Shown: piece by piece, positions 39,486 to 49,138 of the stretch
Numbering within the stretch: position 1 is the first letter of the stretch
Layout: every line of letters starts with the position of its first letter
Assembly: GCF_014236795.1 (NCBI RefSeq)
Contig: NZ_CP049017.1
Span: 2,086,001-2,150,000 of the forward strand
Length of the DNA: 64,000 nt
DNA from: Xanthomonas theicola
GTDB lineage: Bacteria; Pseudomonadota; Gammaproteobacteria; Xanthomonadales; Xanthomonadaceae
Reading direction: 5' to 3'
Position numbers and translations under genes: made by a program
The notes under the pieces: generated by a model
Databases searched by the model: none
What the model was told of the DNA's origin: nothing
What the model saw: only the letters and a program-made list of their open reading frames with translations

Positions 39486-40647
39486 GGATGGTCTGAACAA
39501 CTCCCTCTGATCCTGCGACAATCGTACAAAGCCCAACAGGACAACGACGATGCAATTGTCTTTCGGCGACGCGGAGTACAACGGCAAGCGCAAGCAGACG
39601 CGGCGCGAAAGGTTGCTGGCCGAGATGGATCAGGTGGTGCCGTGGAAAGACCTGCTGGCGCTGATCGCGCCGCACTATCCGAAGTCGGGCCATCCGGGCC
39701 GTCAGCCGTACCCGCTGGAGACAATGCTGCGCATCCACTTTCTGCAGCAGTGGTACGCACTGAGCGACCCGGGCGCGGAAGAAGCCTTGTACGACACGGC
39801 GTCGATGCGCCGTTTCGCCAGGATCGGCGGGTTGGATGAGGTGCCGGACGAGACCACGATCCTCAACTTCCGCCGGTTGCTGGAGACGCACGATCTGGCG
39901 CGCACGCTGTTCAACCGGGTCAACGCGCACCTATCGCGCAAGGGCCAGAGCCTGCGCGGCGGCACCATCGTGGACGCCACGATCATTGCCGCGCCCAGCT
40001 CGACCAAGAACAAGAACGGCGAGCGCGACCCGGAAATGCACCAGACCAAGAAGGGCAATCAGTACTACTTCGGGATGAAAGCGCACATCGGCGTGGACGA
40101 TGAGTCCGGGCTGGTGCACCACTTGGAATGCACGGCGGCCAACGCCGCAGATATCACCCAGGCGCACAAGCTGCTGCACGGCAAGGAAGACACGGTATGC
40201 GGCGACAGCGGCTACACCGGGCTGGCCAAGCGCGAGGAGATGGCGAGCAAGCGCAAGCTGCGCTATCTGATCGCGGAGAAGCCCTCGAAGCTGAAGCAGA
40301 TCAAGAGCAAGCGCGAATTGAAGTGGGCACAGCGCTGGGAGCACGCCAAGGCCAGCCTGAGGGCGAAGGTGGAGCATCCGTTCCGGGTGATCAAGCGCCA
40401 GTTTGGCTACGTCAAGGTGCGCTATCGCGGCCTGGCGAAGAACACGGCGCAAGTGCTGACGCTGTTTGCGCTGTCGAACCTGTGGCTGAAGCGAAAGCAG
40501 TTGCTGCCTGTCGTGGGGAGGGTGTGCCTGTAATCCGGGAAATACCCCGGAAATGCGCCGGAAACGGCGAAAAACCGAGGGTCTGAGCGCCGTGGGCGTG
40601 GTCGATATGGCTTGCCTCATCCTCCGACCGCGTTGATCAGACTATCC
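39486..40647 (+). mobile_element. IS5-family insertion sequence, copy 1 (1162 bp)
   Basis: Imperfect terminal inverted repeats GGATGGTCTGAACAAC (left) and the complement of GGATAGTCTGATCAAC (right) bound the element. It is flanked by the 4-bp target duplication CTAA at 39482-39485 and 40648-40651, fitting the CTAR preference of IS5 relatives. It carries one transposase gene. The three copies in the window have the same length and encode identical transposases, so the spread is recent. Confidence 0.95.
39550..40533 (+). CDS. IS5-family transposase, copy 1
   Basis: A 327-residue DDE transposase. The catalytic residues are seen in GGTIVDATIIAAPSSTK (first Asp), TVCGDSGYTGL (second Asp) and EHPFRVIKRQFG (Glu with the K/R residues of the Y-2-R-3-E-6-K motif). 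The N-terminal part MQLSFGDAEYNGKRKQTRRE resembles IS1478-like IS5 elements of Xanthomonas. It moves the IS by cut-and-paste. Confidence 0.95.
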   Translation: MQLSFGDAEYNGKRKQTRRERLLAEMDQVVPWKDLLALIAPHYPKSGHPGRQPYPLETMLRIHFLQQWYALSDPGAEEALYDTASMRRFARIGGLDEVPDETTILNFRRLLETHDLARTLFNRVNAHLSRKGQSLRGGTIVDATIIAAPSSTKNKNGERDPEMHQTKKGNQYYFGMKAHIGVDDESGLVHHLECTAANAADITQAHKLLHGKEDTVCGDSGYTGLAKREEMASKRKLRYLIAEKPSKLKQIKSKRELKWAQRWEHAKASLRAKVEHPFRVIKRQFGYVKVRYRGLAKNTAQVLTLFALSNLWLKRKQLLPVVGRVCL

Positions 40648-40651
40648 CTAA

Positions 40652-41358
40652 AGGCTCAGGTCATGGTGCACAACCGCGTCAGAGGGCCAATTCCTTGGCA
40701 GATCACCCCAGGCCTAGAGTCGATTGCCGACCTGGGGGTAGGCAATTCCCTACCGGGGCTTTTGCATCTCATGGAGGGCAGCGGGAGGATTACATCAGAC
40801 TTTCCGCCCGAGCAGGAAGCGATGCTTCTGGACTTAATGCAGTCCACGGTAGGCGTTCGTATGCGCCCCTTCCAAGTCATCTCCAAGCCTCAAATCGCAG
40901 GCATCGTAGAAGCCGTCCGCCAGAGGGTGTTGGACTGGCTGCTTGACTTAGAAGCGAAAGGCGTACTGGGCGAAGGCCTGTCATTCAACGAGCCGGGAAA
41001 GCAGATCGTGAGCCAGCAGAGCTACAATTTCCAAAACCTCACGAGCTCTCAGATTCAAATCAATACTGAGGGTTCACAGCAAAATCAAGGGCTGCACGAC
41101 ACTCCCGCGCTTGGCGCATTGATCAGGCTGCTGGAAGACGCGCTGAGGAACGACGTCGGCATACTCGACCCGACCGGAGAACTACGGGCGGACGTGCAGA
41201 CCCTAAAAGCCCAAGCGTCATCCCCTAAGCCAAAGTGGGACATCATCAAAGCCACCGCGAAAAGCATGAAATCGGTACTCGAGAACGCCGCAGGCAGTGT
41301 CATCGCAGTGCAGGCAGCACCACTACTGGCGACAATTTTGAACTTTCCGCCAGGCTAG
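40652..41358 (+). pseudogene. 3' part of the AbiTii-domain gene
   Basis: The continuation AQVMVHNRVRGPIPWQITPG leads through the rest of the AbiTii domain and a C-terminal region with NFQNLTSSQIQINTEGSQQN and a helical tail ending ATILNFPPG. The native stop TAG (41356-41358) lies inside the CTAG target of IS copy 2, so that second insertion kept the stop. AbiTii is named after a lactococcal abortive-infection system; the mode of action of this form is not known. The gene is inactivated by IS copy 1. Confidence 0.7.
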
Positions 41359-42520
41359 GGATAGTCTGATCAACGCGGTCGGAGGATGAGGCAAGCCATA
41401 TCGACCACGCCCACGGCGCTCAGACCCTCGGTTTTTCGCCGTTTCCGGCGCATTTCCGGGGTATTTCCCGGATTACAGGCACACCCTCCCCACGACAGGC
41501 AGCAACTGCTTTCGCTTCAGCCACAGGTTCGACAGCGCAAACAGCGTCAGCACTTGCGCCGTGTTCTTCGCCAGGCCGCGATAGCGCACCTTGACGTAGC
41601 CAAACTGGCGCTTGATCACCCGGAACGGATGCTCCACCTTCGCCCTCAGGCTGGCCTTGGCGTGCTCCCAGCGCTGTGCCCACTTCAATTCGCGCTTGCT
41701 CTTGATCTGCTTCAGCTTCGAGGGCTTCTCCGCGATCAGATAGCGCAGCTTGCGCTTGCTCGCCATCTCCTCGCGCTTGGCCAGCCCGGTGTAGCCGCTG
41801 TCGCCGCATACCGTGTCTTCCTTGCCGTGCAGCAGCTTGTGCGCCTGGGTGATATCTGCGGCGTTGGCCGCCGTGCATTCCAAGTGGTGCACCAGCCCGG
41901 ACTCATCGTCCACGCCGATGTGCGCTTTCATCCCGAAGTAGTACTGATTGCCCTTCTTGGTCTGGTGCATTTCCGGGTCGCGCTCGCCGTTCTTGTTCTT
42001 GGTCGAGCTGGGCGCGGCAATGATCGTGGCGTCCACGATGGTGCCGCCGCGCAGGCTCTGGCCCTTGCGCGATAGGTGCGCGTTGACCCGGTTGAACAGC
42101 GTGCGCGCCAGATCGTGCGTCTCCAGCAACCGGCGGAAGTTGAGGATCGTGGTCTCGTCCGGCACCTCATCCAACCCGCCGATCCTGGCGAAACGGCGCA
42201 TCGACGCCGTGTCGTACAAGGCTTCTTCCGCGCCCGGGTCGCTCAGTGCGTACCACTGCTGCAGAAAGTGGATGCGCAGCATTGTCTCCAGCGGGTACGG
42301 CTGACGGCCCGGATGGCCCGACTTCGGATAGTGCGGCGCGATCAGCGCCAGCAGGTCTTTCCACGGCACCACCTGATCCATCTCGGCCAGCAACCTTTCG
42401 CGCCGCGTCTGCTTGCGCTTGCCGTTGTACTCCGCGTCGCCGAAAGACAATTGCATCGTCGTTGTCCTGTTGGGCTTTGTACGATTGTCGCAGGATCAGA
42501 GGGAGTTGTTCAGACCATCC
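41359..42520 (-). mobile_element. IS5-family insertion sequence, copy 2 (1162 bp)
   Basis: The same element as copy 1, in opposite orientation. Target duplications CTAG lie at 41355-41358 and 42521-42524. The left one overlaps the stop codon of the AbiTii gene. Confidence 0.95.
41473..42456 (-). CDS. IS5-family transposase, copy 2
   Basis: Encodes the same 327 residues as copy 1 with all DDE residues intact. It is read leftwards, convergent with the AbiTii remnant. Confidence 0.95.
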   Translation of the reverse strand: MQLSFGDAEYNGKRKQTRRERLLAEMDQVVPWKDLLALIAPHYPKSGHPGRQPYPLETMLRIHFLQQWYALSDPGAEEALYDTASMRRFARIGGLDEVPDETTILNFRRLLETHDLARTLFNRVNAHLSRKGQSLRGGTIVDATIIAAPSSTKNKNGERDPEMHQTKKGNQYYFGMKAHIGVDDESGLVHHLECTAANAADITQAHKLLHGKEDTVCGDSGYTGLAKREEMASKRKLRYLIAEKPSKLKQIKSKRELKWAQRWEHAKASLRAKVEHPFRVIKRQFGYVKVRYRGLAKNTAQVLTLFALSNLWLKRKQLLPVVGRVCL

Positions 42521-42656
42521 CTAGGCCCCACCGTTGGGACCTTGGGTCTGAATTGCGGAGCTAGCTCGGCAGTGTTCTTCGGCGCAAGCACCTCCCACTT
42601 ACACGCGCTGCCTCGTCTGCCTATCTGTTTTTTTCTACATGCAATCAGGGGGCTCC

Positions 42657-43445
42657 ATGGATCGTTGCTTTGTAATTCAGCCATTCGACGGCGGCATCTT
42701 TGACAACAGGTTCGAAGACGTGTTTCAGCCTGCCCTGAGTGAAACGGGTTTAGAGGCCTACAGAGTCGACCGCGACCCAGGCGTGACGATCCCGATTCAG
42801 GACATTGAGACAGGCATAAGAGATGCGCGACTATGTCTTGCGGACATTTCTCTCGACAACCCCAATGTTTGGTTTGAGTTGGGCTATGCGCTCGCATCCA
42901 ACAAGGAAGTCGTCCTACTCTGCTCTGACACGCGCCCGACGAAGTTCCCATTCGACGTTCAGCACCGGTCGATCATAAAATACAGCACTGGATCGCTGCG
43001 CGACTTCGAGGCTCTGAAAAAGAAGATCATCGACCGCGTGACCGCCATTCTCTCAAAAGAACGAGGGATGGAGACCATATCATCAGCGGTCGAAATCCCG
43101 AAGGTCGAGGGACTCGAACACCACGAGATAACTACTCTTGCGGCCATCGCTGGGACGGTCGCGTCTCTTGAAGAGAAAGCAGCTGTGCACCGCATCCGCA
43201 AGGATATGGAAAAGGCCGGATTCAACAACATTGCGACCATGCTGGCGCTAGGGAAACTTAAGAGCATCGGCCTGATTGACGAGGTATTCGAATCCGATCA
43301 GAACGGTTACGAATATGCTTGCTATGGCCTGAATAGCACCGGCTGGGACTGGATCAGGCACAATCAATCGCACTTCACCCTTAAGCGCCCACAGCGCCCG
43401 CTCCCGCCCCCAATGGATGATTTCCAAGACGACATCCCCTTCTAG
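42657..43445 (+). CDS. TIR/deoxyribosyltransferase-like protein with possible winged-helix C-terminus
   Basis: A 262-residue protein. Residues 1-90 form a Rossmann-like domain with MDRCFVIQPFDGG at the start, IRDARLCLADISLDNPNVWF (Asp63) and ELGYALASNKEVVLLCS (Glu74). This pattern is shared by nucleoside 2-deoxyribosyltransferases and TIR-like NAD-processing domains of anti-phage systems. Residues about 145-240 (HEITTLAAIAGTVASLEE to YACYGLNSTGWDWI) look like a winged helix. An AGGGGG ribosome-binding site supports the ATG at 42657. It lies between two IS copies in the island. An immunity role is inferred, not shown. Confidence 0.65.
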   Translation: MDRCFVIQPFDGGIFDNRFEDVFQPALSETGLEAYRVDRDPGVTIPIQDIETGIRDARLCLADISLDNPNVWFELGYALASNKEVVLLCSDTRPTKFPFDVQHRSIIKYSTGSLRDFEALKKKIIDRVTAILSKERGMETISSAVEIPKVEGLEHHEITTLAAIAGTVASLEEKAAVHRIRKDMEKAGFNNIATMLALGKLKSIGLIDEVFESDQNGYEYACYGLNSTGWDWIRHNQSHFTLKRPQRPLPPPMDDFQDDIPF

Positions 43446-43462
43446 CGCATTAATTTCGAAGG

Positions 43463-43493
43463 GGGAGAGTACCGTCTAGCACGGGACTCTCCC
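43463..43493. terminator. Hairpin between convergent genes
   Basis: GGGAGAGT (43463-43470) pairs with ACTCTCCC (43486-43493), with an inner CCGT/ACGG stem. No T-run follows on either side, but the position between two converging 3' ends fits a bidirectional terminator. Confidence 0.55.
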
Positions 43494-43500
43494 ATCCGAC

Positions 43501-43692
43501 TCAATGCGTGACGCGTAGGAGAGGCCCCTCTCCGCGCTCGATGAACATAAGCACCTTGCCCATTCCCACCACAGTGCACCATTGCGACTGACGCTCTATC
43601 CACATGCCCCGCTGATGAGCTACGGCGGGAAGTAGCGAGATGCGGGCACGGGTGAGCGGGAGACGGAACGACAGGCTGTAGAGAATCGACAT
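43501..43692 (-). CDS. Small hypothetical protein
   Basis: A 63-residue frame, MSILYSLSFRLPLTRARISL to GEGPLLRVTH. An AAGGG lies about 9 bases upstream of the ATG on the minus strand, and the stop abuts a hairpin. No family is recognised. Its basic, hydrophobic character could suit a toxin-like or DNA-binding peptide; this is only a description. Confidence 0.4.
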   Translation of the reverse strand: MSILYSLSFRLPLTRARISLLPAVAHQRGMWIERQSQWCTVVGMGKVLMFIERGEGPLLRVTH

Positions 43693-44443
43693 ACGGTAAC
43701 CCTTGGTAGTGGATGGCAAGGTGACCAAATGCGGCCCCCTTGATTCAAGCATCGCCCACCTACCCCCACTTGCAGCAATCCCCCGTGCTAGCATTATTGC
43801 CACAGGGACGCCGGCACCTTCCCACAAGCGGGATTCATCTCGCTACAGGGAATCCAGTGCCGAATGCTGTAACCGCCCTCGACACGTTACGCGTTTACTC
43901 GGGCGGTAATTGATGAAGACTCGGCGGTACCCGATTGGGATGTCATGGCCTCAGCGTGCGCTTTCGCCGAGCCGTGCAACACTGCGAACTACTGATGGAT
44001 ACTCACACCCGACAGTTAGCTGACAGGCTCATTGCTTCCCTGATCGCCGAGAGTGCGACGATACATTCCACTCCGCACTGGAAGCCCTTTGCCTGCGCCG
44101 CAGGCATGTTTGGCACGGCCTTCCTACTCGCGGCCTGCCTCGTCTAGTCTTGCCCCGCCTGTACCTGTGAAAGGCGCGGAGTACATCGACCGGTCTCCCC
44201 ACATTCGGCCGCGCGCTCTCGGGGCGGCCCCTACCTCCTATCGCCCATCCAGGAGGGACCGCACACCCGAGCGGTCAAACTATTGCCTTGGGCTGATCGC
44301 GGAGACCGAGGCCACCCGGAGGGTGCCCACGTCGCTTATAGGCTGGGGTTGCATTGGGTCAGAGGGGCGGGACAGGACGACCTCTAACCGCTCTCGGTCC
44401 CCATGGCTTGCCGCCGTGTCTTCCACAATGGCGCTCGCTCCAC
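43693..44443. other. Region with little supported coding content
   Basis: About 750 bases before IS copy 3. The only candidate is a 50-codon frame from the ATG at 43995 to 44147 (MDTHTRQLADRLIASLIAES, then a hydrophobic end GMFGTAFLLAACLV), which might be a one-helix membrane peptide but has no ribosome-binding site. The rest is unassigned and less GC-rich than the chromosome backbone. Confidence 0.35.
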
Positions 44444-44447
44444 CTAG

Positions 44448-45609
44448 GGATAGTCTGATCAACGCGGTCGGAGGATGAGGCAAGCCATATCGACCACGCC
44501 CACGGCGCTCAGACCCTCGGTTTTTCGCCGTTTCCGGCGCATTTCCGGGGTATTTCCCGGATTACAGGCACACCCTCCCCACGACAGGCAGCAACTGCTT
44601 TCGCTTCAGCCACAGGTTCGACAGCGCAAACAGCGTCAGCACTTGCGCCGTGTTCTTCGCCAGGCCGCGATAGCGCACCTTGACGTAGCCAAACTGGCGC
44701 TTGATCACCCGGAACGGATGCTCCACCTTCGCCCTCAGGCTGGCCTTGGCGTGCTCCCAGCGCTGTGCCCACTTCAATTCGCGCTTGCTCTTGATCTGCT
44801 TCAGCTTCGAGGGCTTCTCCGCGATCAGATAGCGCAGCTTGCGCTTGCTCGCCATCTCCTCGCGCTTGGCCAGCCCGGTGTAGCCGCTGTCGCCGCATAC
44901 CGTGTCTTCCTTGCCGTGCAGCAGCTTGTGCGCCTGGGTGATATCTGCGGCGTTGGCCGCCGTGCATTCCAAGTGGTGCACCAGCCCGGACTCATCGTCC
45001 ACGCCGATGTGCGCTTTCATCCCGAAGTAGTACTGATTGCCCTTCTTGGTCTGGTGCATTTCCGGGTCGCGCTCGCCGTTCTTGTTCTTGGTCGAGCTGG
45101 GCGCGGCAATGATCGTGGCGTCCACGATGGTGCCGCCGCGCAGGCTCTGGCCCTTGCGCGATAGGTGCGCGTTGACCCGGTTGAACAGCGTGCGCGCCAG
45201 ATCGTGCGTCTCCAGCAACCGGCGGAAGTTGAGGATCGTGGTCTCGTCCGGCACCTCATCCAACCCGCCGATCCTGGCGAAACGGCGCATCGACGCCGTG
45301 TCGTACAAGGCTTCTTCCGCGCCCGGGTCGCTCAGTGCGTACCACTGCTGCAGAAAGTGGATGCGCAGCATTGTCTCCAGCGGGTACGGCTGACGGCCCG
45401 GATGGCCCGACTTCGGATAGTGCGGCGCGATCAGCGCCAGCAGGTCTTTCCACGGCACCACCTGATCCATCTCGGCCAGCAACCTTTCGCGCCGCGTCTG
45501 CTTGCGCTTGCCGTTGTACTCCGCGTCGCCGAAAGACAATTGCATCGTCGTTGTCCTGTTGGGCTTTGTACGATTGTCGCAGGATCAGAGGGAGTTGTTC
45601 AGACCATCC
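44448..45609 (-). mobile_element. IS5-family insertion sequence, copy 3 (1162 bp)
   Basis: The same element in the same orientation as copy 2. Target duplications CTAG lie at 44444-44447 and 45610-45613. Confidence 0.95.
44562..45545 (-). CDS. IS5-family transposase, copy 3
   Basis: Encodes the same 327 residues as copies 1 and 2, with intact DDE residues. Confidence 0.95.
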   Translation of the reverse strand: MQLSFGDAEYNGKRKQTRRERLLAEMDQVVPWKDLLALIAPHYPKSGHPGRQPYPLETMLRIHFLQQWYALSDPGAEEALYDTASMRRFARIGGLDEVPDETTILNFRRLLETHDLARTLFNRVNAHLSRKGQSLRGGTIVDATIIAAPSSTKNKNGERDPEMHQTKKGNQYYFGMKAHIGVDDESGLVHHLECTAANAADITQAHKLLHGKEDTVCGDSGYTGLAKREEMASKRKLRYLIAEKPSKLKQIKSKRELKWAQRWEHAKASLRAKVEHPFRVIKRQFGYVKVRYRGLAKNTAQVLTLFALSNLWLKRKQLLPVVGRVCL

Positions 45610-45853
45610 CTAGGTCCCCGGCTTTGGGTTTCGCCATCAACATTGGGCAAAGGCTCGAGCCCCGCGCATCGGCGGTCCGATTTCAGTAGTCATCATCGGG
45701 GGACGCTGGCGCACCGCCACAGAGCGTCTCGGATTAAGTCGTCATCATCGAGGGAAGGCAACTACCCCTCCCCACTCTCAATCTCCAGTGCTGGGCGTCC
45801 GGGCCTCGGCGGCCTAGCGCTGCGCGCTTACTAGACTGCATAGGAACCTAACC

Positions 45854-46267
45854 ATGAAGAAGATCAACCAACCCGAGCGATTCTTGGATGAAGACGGGCG
45901 TGCCCTCGTTCGCCTGCAAGTCAGCGGAAGCGATAGCCCAGCGGTAACCGAGGCTACGCTGTGGGACAACGCCTGTGCCCGCTACGCCCTCACGGGGGCC
46001 GTGTACCTGAACAGTGACGGGAAGGGGCACGAGTACGCCATGGTGACCGTTCCAGGCAGCGGGGGACACACCCCCCTCGCCCGACTGCTGCTTGGCCGCC
46101 CCAAGGGTTACCGAGTGCGCTACAACGACGGTGACCGCCTCAATCTGCTGCCGGAGAATCTGCGCCTTCATGCGCCATGGGCGGACGCCAGTACGGCCAA
46201 GGCCGCTCTCGCAGCACTTCTCGACGCAGTCCGCAGCCCTGGCGCGGCAGTGGCGACATACGCATGA
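45854..46267 (+). CDS. Hypothetical phage-like protein, HNH-fold resemblance
   Basis: A 137-residue protein. The segment HEYAMVTVPGSGGHTPLARL, then RVRYNDGDRLNLLPENLRLH, resembles the YKDGDxLNLRxENL pattern of HNH/AP2-type DNA-binding proteins of phages, but the full set of HNH metal residues is not clear. ATG at 45854 starts MKKINQPERFLDEDG. The stop overlaps the next gene start (ATGA at 46264). Nuclease activity is not claimed. Confidence 0.5.
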   Translation: MKKINQPERFLDEDGRALVRLQVSGSDSPAVTEATLWDNACARYALTGAVYLNSDGKGHEYAMVTVPGSGGHTPLARLLLGRPKGYRVRYNDGDRLNLLPENLRLHAPWADASTAKAALAALLDAVRSPGAAVATYA

Positions 46268-46461
46268 CGTCGCCCCATGCCCCAGCAGGTCACCCACCGA
46301 AAGTGGTCTATCGGCGCGTTGCATTGGCTGTCTCCGCCTTCGACCATATCAAAGCGTGGCAGCGATGGATTGAACAGCAGGAAGGGCGACGCCTGAGTAA
46401 CGGCGAGCTGATTGACCGCTTGGTGTTGTCGGTCCCGCTGCCCTCCCTCTCCGGTCGCTGA
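46264..46461 (+). CDS. Small protein, possible ribbon-helix-helix or repressor-like
   Basis: A 65-residue protein beginning MTSPHAPAGHPPKVVYRRVA. A short strand (VYRRVALAVS) followed by two helices (AFDHIKAWQRWIEQQEG and SNGELIDRLVLSV) would fit a ribbon-helix-helix DNA-binding fold. It is translationally coupled to the upstream gene by ATGA. Just downstream lie several AACTA/TAGTT palindromes on a promoter, possible targets of this protein. Confidence 0.45.
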   Translation: MTSPHAPAGHPPKVVYRRVALAVSAFDHIKAWQRWIEQQEGRRLSNGELIDRLVLSVPLPSLSGR

Positions 46462-46489
46462 TCCGGCGCGAGACGAGATCGAGACCCCC

Positions 46490-46581
46490 TTGACAGGGCT
46501 GCTACCCTAGTAACTATAGATATACATATAGTTCTATTCAGAACTACTCATAGTTATTCATCGACAAGGATAGCTATAGTT
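46490..46581 (+). promoter_or_regulatory. Promoter with overlapping AACTA/TAGTT palindromes
   Basis: A consensus -35 box TTGACA at 46490-46495 is followed 17 bases later by ACTATA (46513-46518) or, shifted, TATAGA as -10. The -10 lies in the palindrome AACTATA-N8-TATAGTT (46512-46533). A second palindrome AACTA-CTCA-TAGTT lies at 46542-46555 and a further CTATAGTT at 46574-46581. The repeated motif suggests a multi-site repressor operator for the phage-like genes on either side. Confidence 0.55.
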
Positions 46582-46812
46582 CCACCTGACGAATCCTTGG
46601 GTTGACCCTATGTCCTCCTAGGCCCACTCGTCCGCCTCTTCCGGCATCGCAACGGCTCCGTTTCTCCGAGCCGATCTTGTCCTTGATATGCCGTCGCCCA
46701 AACAGGGCGAACTACGGCACCCGCCCCCACTACCCAATCGCACGCTATCGAACTGAGCCCTCTGGCCTCGGTTGCTTTGCCGTGCCTCACCCTGTTGAAG
46801 GAGATGCCCCGC

Positions 46813-49075
46813 ATGTTCGAGAACCTTCCCGGCGCTGACGAGACCAAGCTCGCGCCTGTGCGCCAACAGTCCGTCGTGGATGCCGTCCGCGAGAACAAAG
46901 CAGCCCGCGAGGAAGCGCAGCGCCGGAAGGACCAGACAACGGTGTGGGATGGTATCGGTGCCGCGCAGGTAAAGGGCGGTATCGGCTTCATCGACCGCTT
47001 CGTCACCTCGCTCGGCTTCGAGCCTACCCCCGATTACCGCATCCCCACCGACGCGCGCAAGCGCTGGGAAGCTATGGGCATCCGTCCTGAGCAATGGGAG
47101 CTGTTCGGCAAGGCGACCTCCGACGAACACCTGGGCTACCTGGAGAGCATCGCGTTCCAGAACCAGATGGCCGACGAGGACCTCGCGCAGTTCGCCTTGG
47201 GCGGCCAGATTGCCTTGGGCCTCACCGACCCGGTCGCCGCGGGCATCGACCTGGCCTCCGGTGGTCTCGGCTATGCCGCCAAAGCAGGCCGCATCGGCAA
47301 CATGGCTCGCTCCGGCATTCAGGCTGCGGGAACCTCTGCCCTGATGTCGGCGGCAACCGCCACCTACGACCCGGAGCAGACCTTGGCCGAGACTGTCCAA
47401 GGTGCAGCCCTTTCCTTCGCGTTCGCGGGAGCGCTGGGGGCACGGAGGGGGGCGTTCTACGACGGCGACGTTGACCCCAGCGCCGTGAAGTGACTCGCAC
47501 TCGGTGATGACTCCCTGTCCGCAGCTCGCGTGGCGGGCACCTCCGTCAACGACCCCGTGCCAGGCGTGCTGCCGCTGCGCAATGAGACGACGTTCGAGCA
47601 GGACTTCACCGACAAGGCCTTGCTCAACGCGCACATCACTCCGCACTTTGCCGCCGTGCGCCGCGACCTCGCTGCTCGCATGGGTAGCGCGAAGTCGCCT
47701 ATGGTGCGCGAAGCGGGACGTTTACTGTTCCGCGATGGTGTCGGTTACACCGACCGATCCGTCGCCGTCCAGGAGTCTGCCAGTGAGTTCTCCAAGCGCC
47801 ACCTGGCCGTCATGGAGACCGAATGGCGCGGTGGCGTCAACGCTGCGTGGGATGCCTACAAGCAGCGGACCGGCACCCAATGGTGGAACTTTGCCGAACG
47901 TGCCAAGTTCAACGAGGAGGTCGGCCGCGCTGTCCGTGGTGCCCTTGATGTCTCCAATGAGGCAAGGACAGCCGCAGCGGCTGTCGCCAAGACGATGCAG
48001 GATGCGCTCAGGCTCGCCAAGGAGAGCGGGCTGGACGGCTTTGCGGACCTGTCGAAGAACGCTAATTACCTGCCCCGCTATTGGAGCAGCAAGGGCTTCC
48101 GGCGTCTCTTTGGCGAATTGGACCTGCACGAAGACACAGTGATCGATGGCCTCATCAAGCCTGCCATGCGGCGTGCTTGGGCGGCGGCGGGGGATCAAGC
48201 CACCGAGATCGACGACGAACTACTGAGCGCGGTAGCCCGTTCCTATCTCAAGCGCGCTCAGGCGAACTTTGAGGGCGACGGCGCGGGTCTCCTACAACGG
48301 CCCCTAGAAAGCGATGCGGTGGAAGAGATTGGGAACATGCTGGCAGAGGCCGGTGTCTCACCCACGCGCTCTCAGGAGCTTCTACAGGCACTGCAACGGC
48401 AGGGTGATAACGAAGGCAGACTGGATCGGGCAAAGAGGCGAATCGACCTCGACGAGAGCTACTCGACCACGCTGCGCAACGAAGCGGGAAAATCCGTGGA
48501 AGTCTCCATGGCCGACCTGTTCGACAACGACGTCGATTCGGTCATGGCCCGTTATCTGCGCGAGATCGCGGGGTGGTCTGCGCTGTCTTCCAGAGCAGGC
48601 ATCAAGAACCCAGGCCAGCTCGACCGATTCGTTGCACAGGTGAAGCGGGATGCTCTCAAGGCCGGAGACGACGTAAAGGACATTGACCGACTGTTGGACA
48701 TCGGCGTCAAATCCGCGTTTGGCCGCAGCACCGAGCTTGATCCGGCCAGCAGCGGGGCGCGCTATGCGCGGTTCCTGCGCAACTACAATTTCGCCCGCGT
48801 AATGAATCAAGTGGGGTTCTCTCTCTTTGCAGAACTAGGCCCGGCAGTGGCACACGGAGGCGTTCGCAACTTCGTCAGCTCCGCCGTTGCGGTGAGGTCG
48901 TTCCTAAAGCGCGGCGCAGATGGCAAGCTGTCCTCCAAAGAAGCCCGCGTGGTCGAGCGCCTGTTTGCACCCGGCACGGACTGGCTGCGCAATCCACCCT
49001 TCCTACGACTGGACGAGGACGCCTTTGTCCCGCAAACCTTCAACGTCAAGTACGGCGAGAAGATCGACAACGCGA
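46813..49075 (+). pseudogene. Podovirus virion-like protein gene, interrupted by TGA and cut by IS3
   Basis: AAGGAG at 46798-46803 supports the ATG at 46813 (MFENLPGADETKLAPVRQQS). The frame runs to TGA at 47491-47493 (DVDPSAVK), then the same frame goes on as LALGDDSLSAARVAGTSVND to 49075, where the IS3 element begins. The Ala/Gly-rich hydrophobic stretch GLTDPVAAGIDLASGGLGYA and the long helical rest resemble large internal virion or ejection-type proteins of podoviruses. No other virion genes are near, so this is a phage relic. The family match is by general character only. Confidence 0.55.
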
Positions 49076-49138
49076 TGGACCGGCCAGCCTTTCGTAGACA
49101 TCCGGACGCCATAATTGATGGCAATGACCGAGGTGTTT

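Noticed and set aside
42521..44447. Composite transposon formed by IS copies 2 and 3 around the TIR-like gene
   Set aside because: Each IS has its own CTAG duplication on both sides, showing independent insertions rather than movement as one unit.
47491..47493. Selenocysteine or programmed readthrough at the TGA of the phage-like gene
   Set aside because: No SECIS-like stem or readthrough context was seen, and the gene is already broken by an IS; simple decay is more likely.
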